This document shows positions 8,825 to 15,307 of a DNA stretch of 64,000 bases, piece by piece. The DNA is from Pseudoxanthomonas sacheonensis. Lineage in GTDB: Bacteria; Pseudomonadota; Gammaproteobacteria; Xanthomonadales; Xanthomonadaceae. The stretch lies in NCBI RefSeq assembly GCF_010093305.1, contig NZ_PDWS01000020.1, forward strand, positions 29,851 to 93,850, read 5' to 3'. Position 1 is the stretch's first letter; each line of letters begins with the position of its first letter. The position numbers and the translations under genes were made by a program. The notes beneath the pieces were generated by a model that saw nothing but the letters and a program-made list of their open reading frames with translations, was not told the DNA's origin and made no database searches.

Positions 8825-9919
8825 ATGGCGATTGAAGTGCTGGTGTTGAAGGAGTCGGCGGCGGGTGAGCGTCGCGTGGCCGCCACTCCGGAAACGGTGA
8901 AGAAGCTGGTGGCTGCCGGCGCCAGCATCAAGGTCGAACCCGGTGCTGGACTCGGCGCCGGTTTCGTCGATCAGGCTTATCTCGATGCGGGTGCCCAGCT
9001 GGCGACGGCCGATACGCCGGCGCAGGCCGATCTGGTGCTTTGCGTGCAATCGCCCGATCCTGCGGCCATCGGACAATTGAAGCAGGGTGCGACCCTGGTC
9101 GGCATGCTGCAGCCGCAAGCCGACGCGGCACGCGGCGAGGCGCTCAAGGCGCGCGGCATTCTTTCGTTTCCGCTGGAAAAGCTGCCGCGCACCACGCGCG
9201 CGCAGGCGATGGACGTGCTCAGCTCGCAAGCCGGCATGGCGGGCTACAAGGCGGTGTTGATCGCCGCGCAGCTGGCGCCGCGCTTCTTCCCCATGCTGAC
9301 CACCGCGGCCGGCACCATCCGTCCGTCCAAGGTCTTGATCGTCGGCGCCGGCGTGGCCGGCCTGCAGGCCATCGCCACCAGCAAGCGCCTGGGCGCGCAG
9401 GTGGAGGGCTTCGACGTGCGCCCGGAAACGCGCGAACAGATCGAATCGCTGGGCGGCAAGTTCCTGGACCTGGGCGTCAGCGCGGCGGGCGAGGGCGGCT
9501 ATGCGCGCCAGCTCACCGACGAGGAGCGTGCCGAACAGCAACGCCGCCTGGCCGAGCACCTGAAGGGCATCGACGTGGTGGTGTGCACCGCCGCCGTGCC
9601 AGGGCGTCCTGCGCCGAAGATCATCACCATGCCGATGGTGGAGGCGATGAAGCCCGGCAGTGTGATCGTGGATCTGGCTGCCGAAACGGGCGGCAACTGC
9701 GAAGCGACCCGGCCGGGGGAAACCATCGCGCACAACGGGGTGACCGTCGCCGGTCCGCTCAATTTGGCCAGCATGGGCGCGGTGCACGCCAGCGAGATGT
9801 ATTCGCGCAACGTGTTCAATTTCGTTTCCTTGTTCGTCAAGGAGGGCGCGATCGATTTCGACTGGAACGATGAGCTGCTCGCGAAGACGCGGTGGCCGGA
9901 AGCGGTTGCGGCGGCATGA
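8825..9919 (+). CDS. pntAA: NAD(P) transhydrogenase alpha subunit, part 1 (dI domain)
   Basis: 364 aa soluble NAD(H)-binding dI domain of proton-translocating transhydrogenase, which uses proton motive force to make NADPH from NADH. The ATG at 8825 has a strong GAGGGG site. The Rossmann motif GAGVAG is at 174-179, within the alanine dehydrogenase/PNT-type fold (N-terminal KESAAGERRVAATP). It ends after the dI domain, so the membrane part is encoded separately by pntAB. Unusually, about 2 kb with four minus-strand genes lies between this gene and pntAB. Confidence 0.94.
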   Translation: MAIEVLVLKESAAGERRVAATPETVKKLVAAGASIKVEPGAGLGAGFVDQAYLDAGAQLATADTPAQADLVLCVQSPDPAAIGQLKQGATLVGMLQPQADAARGEALKARGILSFPLEKLPRTTRAQAMDVLSSQAGMAGYKAVLIAAQLAPRFFPMLTTAAGTIRPSKVLIVGAGVAGLQAIATSKRLGAQVEGFDVRPETREQIESLGGKFLDLGVSAAGEGGYARQLTDEERAEQQRRLAEHLKGIDVVVCTAAVPGRPAPKIITMPMVEAMKPGSVIVDLAAETGGNCEATRPGETIAHNGVTVAGPLNLASMGAVHASEMYSRNVFNFVSLFVKEGAIDFDWNDELLAKTRWPEAVAAA

Positions 9920-9973
9920 AAATAAGTTGAAAGCGGGAAGCGGATTCGCGGCCCAATCGTAATAATCCAGGCC

Positions 9974-9998
9974 GTCATCCCGGCTTTCGCCGGGATAA
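9974..9998. repeat. GTCATCCCGGC hairpin
   Basis: A short palindrome (ATCCCGGC TTTC GCCGGGAT) downstream of pntAA, in the same GTCATCCC family as 686 and 8412. It could serve as a 3'-end structure, though no T tract follows. Confidence 0.55.
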
Positions 9999-10091
9999 CG
10001 ACCCTTGATACGGGTGTATCCGTAGCCCAGCGGAACTATCCGGCCGATGGTGCCGCAAGCCGGCTCTGCAGCTGAAGCCATCGGCTTGGAC

Positions 10092-10535
10092 TCATCGAGG
10101 CGGCAAGGGCGGCAACGGCTCCTTCGGCGCATTCTTCTGTATCCACACGCGACGCTGTTCCGGCGTCATGTTCTTCCAGTCCTCGCGCAATTTCCTGCGC
10201 TGCTCCGGCGGCAGGTCCTTCATGCGTATGAACAGCACGCGCGCCTCTTCGCGCTGGCGGGGGTTCATGCCCTCGTAACGGCGCATGCCCTTGCGCGCCT
10301 GCTGGCGCTGCTCGGGCGTCATGCTCTTCCAGCGTTGCGCGTGCTCCAGCATGCGCGGGCGGTCGTCGGGATCGCTGTTCCAGCGCTCGCGCACCGGTGC
10401 GATCAACGCATCGCGCTGCTGCGGGGTCAATTTGTCCCAGTCTGGCAGCGGCTGCGCAGGTGCCGATTGCGCCAGCGCGTTGCCGGCCAGCAACAGCAGG
10501 CCAAGCGCGAGGGAACGGGGAAGAACGGTCTTCAT
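10092..10535 (-). CDS. DUF3106 family secreted protein
   Basis: 147 aa from the ATG at 10535. Signal peptide MKTVLPRSLALGLLLLAGNALAQ-type (about 1-23), then a helical, highly charged region repeating W-x-x-(L/M)-TPEQR modules (for example near residues 31, 67 and 116), ending in a proline tail. DUF3106 proteins are periplasmic and of unknown role; the repeated TPEQR segments recall the LTxxQ motifs of Spy/CpxP chaperones, which is only a resemblance. Last gene of a sigma factor/membrane protein operon; 4 nt separate it from the upstream gene. Confidence 0.85.
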   Translation of the reverse strand: MKTVLPRSLALGLLLLAGNALAQSAPAQPLPDWDKLTPQQRDALIAPVRERWNSDPDDRPRMLEHAQRWKSMTPEQRQQARKGMRRYEGMNPRQREEARVLFIRMKDLPPEQRRKLREDWKNMTPEQRRVWIQKNAPKEPLPPLPPR

Positions 10536-10539
10536 GCGG

Positions 10540-10911
10540 TTACTCCATCGCCAGCGGCTCGGCTTCGGAAGAAGCCAGCCACATGTACAGGTCGGGGCTT
10601 TCGTCCAGCGCGGCGACGCTGTCGCCATACTCATCGTCGTTGTCCACGGCCGCGACTATGGGTTGCGCCGTCGGCACGGTGCCCGAGCGCGGCAGGAACT
10701 GCACGCCCAAGGCCACTGCCAGCACTGCGGAGAATGCCGTAGCAGCGGCCCAGCGCCAGACGTGCTCGCGCTTGGGTGCGGTTTGCGCGGCATGTCGCGC
10801 TACGCGCAGCCGGGCCAGCGTCTGCGGCGAAACCTGCGCGACGGCGGCCGCATGCAATTGGCGCATGTCGCGGTCGAATTCGTTGTTGCGTTCTTCGATT
10901 CCCGGGTTCAT
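10540..10911 (-). CDS. One-TM protein, candidate anti-sigma factor
   Basis: 123 aa. The N-terminal cytoplasmic part (about 1-48) is helical. One TM segment lies at about 52-70 (WRWAAATAFSAVLAVALGV). The C-terminal 50 residues are acidic and probably periplasmic. The ATG overlaps the TGA of the sigma factor gene (ATGA). Topology plus coupling suggest an anti-sigma factor, but the zinc-binding HxxxCxxC of the ZAS family is absent and no Pfam family is recognisable by eye. The function is therefore inferred from position. Confidence 0.7.
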   Translation of the reverse strand: MNPGIEERNNEFDRDMRQLHAAAVAQVSPQTLARLRVARHAAQTAPKREHVWRWAAATAFSAVLAVALGVQFLPRSGTVPTAQPIVAAVDNDDEYGDSVAALDESPDLYMWLASSEAEPLAME

Positions 10912-11486
10912 CGGAAATCCTCCAGTTGTTTCTGCAAAGCGTCGCGCGCGCGCGACAGATGGGTCTTGACCGAGCCTTCCGAACAGCCCATGGCCTGGGC
11001 CGTATCGGCCACGTCCAGTTCTTCCAGCACGCGCAAGGTGAAAGCTTCGCGCTGGCGCGCCGGCAGCTTGCGCAGGGCCAGGGTCAGCTTGGCATAGGCT
11101 TCGCGCTGGTCATGGGCTTGCGAAGGTCCGGCGGCGGAGTCGGCCCAGTCGATCAGGCTTTCCTCGCCGCGTTCGTTGGCCGGAGCGAACAAGCGCAGGC
11201 GGAAATTGCCGCGCCGTTGCACGTCCACGATCTTGCGCCGCAGGATGCTCCAGAACAACGGGGTCCATTCGGCGGCGGGACGCTCGCGGTAGCCTAGCAT
11301 CTTCATCATCGCGTCCTGCACCGCATCCAGTGCGTCGTCGCGGCTGCGCAGGCCGGCTTCGGCGAAGCGGAACGCACGGGTGCCGATACCGGCCAGGAAC
11401 AGTTCCAGCGTCGCCGCAGGCGGACGCGCGGCGTTCCCGGTCTGCTGGTCGAAGCCAGCCTGGCTGATGTCGGCACTCACCAGCAC
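10908..11486 (-). CDS. RNA polymerase sigma factor, sigma-70/ECF family
   Basis: 192 aa. Region 2 is represented by DDALDAVQDAMMKMLGY and FWSILRRKIVDVQRR (about 48-90). Region 4 is clear: LRKLPARQREAFTLRVLEEL followed by the helix-turn-helix MGCSEGSVKTHLSRAR (about 166-181). The start is a GTG at 11486 with a second GTG at 11480; neither has a strong ribosome binding site, and 3 nt separate it from the upstream stop. It heads a coupled group with the one-TM protein and DUF3106 protein, a typical ECF sigma/anti-sigma arrangement. The regulon is unknown. Confidence 0.88.
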   Translation of the reverse strand: MLVSADISQAGFDQQTGNAARPPAATLELFLAGIGTRAFRFAEAGLRSRDDALDAVQDAMMKMLGYRERPAAEWTPLFWSILRRKIVDVQRRGNFRLRLFAPANERGEESLIDWADSAAGPSQAHDQREAYAKLTLALRKLPARQREAFTLRVLEELDVADTAQAMGCSEGSVKTHLSRARDALQKQLEDFR

Positions 11487-11489
11487 AGC

Positions 11490-11825
11490 TTAGTGCCTGT
11501 GGTCCCAATGGCGGTCGAAGCGGTCGCCGCGACGGTCCAGACGGTTGTCGGCGCGCTGTCCCTTGCGGTCCAGCCGGCGGTCCACATGATCGCCGCGCGC
11601 TGTCAGGCGATCGGCCGCGCGCGCATGGCCGTGGTTATCGGCCCAGGCAGCGCGCTGGTCATAGCGGGTTTCTATCCGGTCGCCTTTGAGGTCGAGCCGC
11701 TGTTCCACCCGGTCGCCCCGGCGGTCCAGGCGATGGTCGACACGGTCGCCGAGGTCGCGGGCGGAAGCGGTGCCGGCGATGCCCAGCAGCAATGCGGCGA
11801 ACAACAGCACGGGTTTGCATTTCAT
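11490..11825 (-). CDS. Secreted Arg/Asp-rich protein with 11-residue repeats
   Basis: 111 aa from the ATG at 11825. Signal peptide about 1-22 (ending GTASA). The mature part is built of an 11-residue unit, GDRVDxRLDRR: copies start at residues 26, 37, 48, 78, 89 and 100, with a 19-residue spacer at 59-77. An 11-residue period fits an amphipathic helix or right-handed coiled coil carrying alternating Arg and Asp. I recognise no named family. It lies 3 nt upstream of the sigma factor gene and is probably cotranscribed, so it may be part of, or a target of, that envelope regulatory system. Confidence 0.75.
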   Translation of the reverse strand: MKCKPVLLFAALLLGIAGTASARDLGDRVDHRLDRRGDRVEQRLDLKGDRIETRYDQRAAWADNHGHARAADRLTARGDHVDRRLDRKGQRADNRLDRRGDRFDRHWDHRH

Positions 11826-11953
11826 CGCGTCGTCCTTGGTGTGGTGGGTTCGGGGAAGGAAACGCTGTTCCCGGCGAACGGTTGACCTTGCTGCCAACGG
11901 ATTCAGGGGCCGGTTATGATGCGGGCGGGGCGCAGTGCCCGAGGAGAGAGTGG

Positions 11954-12265
11954 ATGAGCGACGGTTTCGTGGCCCTGTACATCTTCATGCTGGCGGCCAT
12001 CGCCGGTCACGTGATCATCTCGCGGGTGCCGGTGATCCTGCATACCCCGCTGATGTCGGGCTCCAACTTCATCCACGGCATCGTGCTGATCGGCGCCATG
12101 ATCGTGCTGGGCCATGCCGACACCACCCTGGAAAAAGTGATCGGCTTCGTCGCCGTGCTGCTGGGCGCGGGCAACGCCGCCGGCGGCTACGTGGTCACCG
12201 AGCGCATGCTGGACATGTTCAAGTCCTCCAAGAAACCGGCCGGCAAGCCGGGGGCGCAGCCATGA
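11954..12265 (+). CDS. pntAB: NAD(P) transhydrogenase alpha subunit, part 2 (membrane)
   Basis: 103 aa. Three TM helices (about 4-24, 34-54, 58-80) corresponding to the membrane part of PntA, which is split from the dI domain in this lineage. Motifs PVILHTPLMSGSN and HGIVLIGA are typical. The start at 11954 is preceded by GAGGAGAG. Its stop overlaps the pntB start (ATGA). Confidence 0.93.
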   Translation: MSDGFVALYIFMLAAIAGHVIISRVPVILHTPLMSGSNFIHGIVLIGAMIVLGHADTTLEKVIGFVAVLLGAGNAAGGYVVTERMLDMFKSSKKPAGKPGAQP

Positions 12266-13680
12266 GCCCAGCCATGAGCTTGATCACACCAGAGGTGCTG
12301 GCGACCTTCGTCAAACTGAGCTACCTGGTCGCAGCCATGCTGTTCCTGCTGGGCCTGCAGCGCATGGCCTCGCCGATGACCGCGCGCAGCGGCATCCGCT
12401 GGGCAGGGCTGGGCATGCTGATCGCCACCGCCGCCACCTTCCTGCTGCCCGAGCTGCACAACCATCTGCTGATCTTCACCGCAGTAGCCATCGGCACCGC
12501 GGCGGCATGGATCTCGGCCAATCGCGTGGCCATCACCGACATGCCGCAGATGGTGGCGCTGTACAACGGCATGGGCGGCGGCTCGGCGGCGGCGATCGGC
12601 GCGGTGGAACTGCTGCGCTATTCGTCCATGGGCGGCTCGCCTTCACGGGTGACCCTGGTGCTGGCGGTGGTGGGCGCGCTGATCGGCGCGGTGTCGCTGT
12701 CGGGTTCCATCATCGCCTGGGCCAAACTCGATGGGCGCATGGACAAGCGCTACACGTTCGCGGGCCAGCAGTGGTTCAACGCGCTGGTCGCGCTGGCGGC
12801 GGTGGTGCTGGGCGTCATGGCAATCTGGACGCTGGGCACGCCGTGGATCATCGCTTTCTTCATCGTCGCGCTGGCGCTGGGCATCCTGATGACCCTGCCC
12901 ATCGGCGGCGCCGACATGCCGGTGGTGATCTCGCTGTACAACGCGTTCACCGGCCTGGCCGTGGCCTTCGAAGGTTATGTGCTGGGCATCGAAACCCTGA
13001 TCATCGCCGGCATGATGGTCGGCGCGGCCGGCATCCTGCTGACGCGGCTGATGGCCAAGGCCATGAACCGCCCCATCAGCGGCGTGCTGTTCTCCAGCTT
13101 CGGTCCCGGCAGCGGCGAAATGCAGGAAATCAGCGGCTCGCAGAAGCCCATCGAAGCCGGCGACGTGGCGGCGATGATGGCCTTCGCCGAACGCGTGGTG
13201 ATCGTGCCCGGCTACGGCCTGGCCGTGGCCCAGGCGCAGCACAAGATCTGGGAGCTGGCGCAGCGGTTGATGGAGCGCGGGGTGAAGGTGAAGTTCGCCA
13301 TCCATCCGGTCGCCGGGCGCATGCCGGGGCACATGAACGTGCTGTTGGCCGAAGCCGGCGTGCCCTACGACCTGATCGCCGACATGGACGACATCAATCC
13401 CGAATTCCCCAACACCGACGTGTCGCTGGTGATCGGCGCCAACGACGTGGTCAATCCGGTGGCCAAGACCGATCCGGCCTCGCCCATCTACGGCATGCCC
13501 ATTCTGGACGTGGTCGATTCCAAGAACACCATCGTCATCAAGCGGGGCAAGGGCACCGGTTTCGCCGGCATCGAAAACGCGCTGTTCTATGCCGACAACA
13601 CGCGCATGCTGTATGGCGACGGCGCGGAAATGGCCAGCGCGTTGGTGAGCGAACTCAAGGCGCTTGATGGCGGCCATTAG
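12262..13680 (+). CDS. pntB: NAD(P) transhydrogenase beta subunit
   Basis: 472 aa inner-membrane subunit: multiple TM helices in the first ~265 residues, then the NADP(H)-binding dIII domain with GYGLAVAQAQ, AGRMPGHMNVLLAEA and GANDVVNP. Together with PntAA and PntAB it makes a complete proton-pumping transhydrogenase. The ATG at 12262 overlaps the pntAB stop; a second ATG at 12274 is possible. A palindrome follows the stop directly. Confidence 0.95.
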   Translation: MSPAMSLITPEVLATFVKLSYLVAAMLFLLGLQRMASPMTARSGIRWAGLGMLIATAATFLLPELHNHLLIFTAVAIGTAAAWISANRVAITDMPQMVALYNGMGGGSAAAIGAVELLRYSSMGGSPSRVTLVLAVVGALIGAVSLSGSIIAWAKLDGRMDKRYTFAGQQWFNALVALAAVVLGVMAIWTLGTPWIIAFFIVALALGILMTLPIGGADMPVVISLYNAFTGLAVAFEGYVLGIETLIIAGMMVGAAGILLTRLMAKAMNRPISGVLFSSFGPGSGEMQEISGSQKPIEAGDVAAMMAFAERVVIVPGYGLAVAQAQHKIWELAQRLMERGVKVKFAIHPVAGRMPGHMNVLLAEAGVPYDLIADMDDINPEFPNTDVSLVIGANDVVNPVAKTDPASPIYGMPILDVVDSKNTIVIKRGKGTGFAGIENALFYADNTRMLYGDGAEMASALVSELKALDGGH

Positions 13681-13688
13681 CCCGCCTT

Positions 13689-13757
13689 GTAGAGCCGAGC
13701 TTGCTCGGCTGCCCTTCGCGGCGATCCAGAAAAGCGGCCGAGCAAGCTCGGCTCTAC
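13689..13757. repeat. REP-like palindrome GTAGAGCCGAGCTTGCTCGG
   Basis: Long complementary arms at 13689-13710 and 13736-13757, each with its own inner dyad. It lies 9 nt past the pntB stop and just before the end of a convergent gene, a position suited to bidirectional transcription termination. Confidence 0.88.
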
Positions 13758-13772
13758 AAAGCGTCGGAAATT

Positions 13773-14192
13773 TCAGCGCGCGGCTACGGCCGCTACCACC
13801 AGCGCCACCGACATCCACACGCGGTCCACCATGTGATTGGCCAAACCGGCCAGCGTCCAGGCGTAGTCCATACCCAGCTTGAGCGCTGAATCCCATGGGT
13901 TCAGTCCCATGGAGAAACCGATCTGCGTGGCCGCGACGCCCCAATTGGCCAGCACCAGGATAGCTACCGTCGCCAGTACTGCCAGCAGCGTGCGTGCCGC
14001 GCCGCGCGGCATTCCGCCCAGCCGCAGCATCACGGCGGCATCCAGCGCTCCCAGCACGGCCATCCAGCCGCAGGTCCTGCCGGTGTACACCGACAACATG
14101 ATCCAGACCACGGTGAAGCAGAGTCCCCCCAGGAGCAGCATCACCGGGGCCAGCCAGCGTGCGGGGCGTGTGTTGGGTTGGGCTTCTTGCAT
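13773..14192 (-). CDS. Small multi-pass membrane protein, unknown
   Basis: 139 aa from the ATG at 14192 (GGAG about 6 nt upstream); an upstream in-frame start at 14273 looks implausible because the extra residues are Arg/Cys-rich. Four hydrophobic segments are visible (about 16-36, 42-58, 66-88, 120-137). No family recognised. Single gene, convergent with pntB and divergent from sufT. Confidence 0.7.
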   Translation of the reverse strand: MQEAQPNTRPARWLAPVMLLLGGLCFTVVWIMLSVYTGRTCGWMAVLGALDAAVMLRLGGMPRGAARTLLAVLATVAILVLANWGVAATQIGFSMGLNPWDSALKLGMDYAWTLAGLANHMVDRVWMSVALVVAAVAAR

Positions 14193-14406
14193 CGGGGCTC
14201 CGTGGTGACGGCATAGGATACGGGTCGCCGCGCAGGAGCGTGAGGAAAAAGCGCCGCATCGTCGGCACCGCAATGGCGGCCATCCGCGGTTTGTCCGCTC
14301 CGGAACACTCCGTTGCCCTCACCAGATCGCCTCGCCCCGCTGCGCAGCGGGCAGGCGGGCTAAAATGACGGCTTGCGCCAGCCCGCGCGGCCCCCATCTG
14401 GTTGTC

Positions 14407-14958
14407 ATGTACTCCCGTAGCAGCGAACCGGTCCAATTCGAGCGCGATTGCGCCGCCGTCCTGGTGCCCCAAGGCGACAGCGTCACTTTGCCGGCGGGCA
14501 GTTTCGGCTACATCACCCAGGCGCTGGGCGGCAGCTATACGGTGTTCGTGGAAGGCAACCTGTTCCGCATCGCGGGGGTGGACGGCGACGCCATAGGCAA
14601 GGAGCCGGCCGAATCGCTGAGCCTGCCCGAGAACGCCAGCGACGAAGAGGTGGAGCAGCTGGTCTGGAAACAGCTGCGCACCTGCTTCGATCCGGAGATC
14701 CCGTTCAATATCGTGGACCTGGGCCTGGTTTACGAAGCCAACCTGCGCCATCGCGGCGACGGCCAGCGCGAAGTGGAGGTCAAGATGACCCTGACCGCCC
14801 CCGGCTGCGGCATGGGCGAGATCCTGGTCGACGACGTGCGCAACAAGCTCGAGCTCATCCCCACCGTGGCCGAGGCCGATGTCGAACTGGTCTTCGACCC
14901 GCCGTGGGGCCGGCACATGATGTCGGAAGCGGCCAAGCTGGAAACGGGAATGCTTTGA
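14407..14958 (+). CDS. sufT: Fe-S cluster assembly protein SufT (MIP18/DUF59 family)
   Basis: 183 aa. The N-terminal part (LPAGSFGYITQALGGSYTV) and the C-terminal DUF59 domain (about 80-170), with DLGLVYEA, MTLTAPGCGMG and the conserved Cys in APGC, match putative SufT proteins that help Fe-S cluster maturation. The final residues after DPPW are also family-typical. I chose the ATG at 14407 because the sequence upstream in frame is not conserved-looking. It stands apart from any suf operon in the window. Confidence 0.9.
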   Translation: MYSRSSEPVQFERDCAAVLVPQGDSVTLPAGSFGYITQALGGSYTVFVEGNLFRIAGVDGDAIGKEPAESLSLPENASDEEVEQLVWKQLRTCFDPEIPFNIVDLGLVYEANLRHRGDGQREVEVKMTLTAPGCGMGEILVDDVRNKLELIPTVAEADVELVFDPPWGRHMMSEAAKLETGML

Positions 14959-15307
14959 GGCTCGCCCAACAGCTTTGACAGGCCCCGGGCCGCGCAATGC
15001 GGCTCCGTGACGCAGCATGCAAACGGTTCCATTACCGGACTCTGCTCACACGGCCTTCACGCCGCAAGGCCGGTTAGTAACATTTGAAACCGGTTACCGT
15101 CACATTTAGAGATATCTGCGCTCGATTCGGTGAGATTCCTCACCGGAATGTCTTGTGCGCATACCGTACGCCCGGTTAGGTTCGGCTCAGGATGCGCTTT
15201 CGGCGTATCCCACCAGCGGAAACGGCCGTACCCACCCTTGCTCCAAGCCACGGCCGTTCCCGAAGCAGCCGCGTTAGCGGCACCACTCACTTGTAGAGGG
15301 AACTTCA
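14959..15307. other. Non-coding upstream region of the S8 protease
   Basis: About 350 nt without a credible gene. A TTGACA at 14975-14980 has no matching -10 box, so I cannot place a promoter confidently. The protease ribosome binding site GAGGGAA is at about 15296-15302. Confidence 0.5.

Noticed and set aside
14975..14980. TTGACA upstream of the S8 protease as a promoter
   Set aside because: No -10 hexamer at 16-19 nt spacing, and it is over 300 nt from the gene.
12643..15018. A 791-codon minus-strand ORF across pntB, the small membrane protein and sufT
   Set aside because: It spans three well-supported genes and has no recognisable domain.
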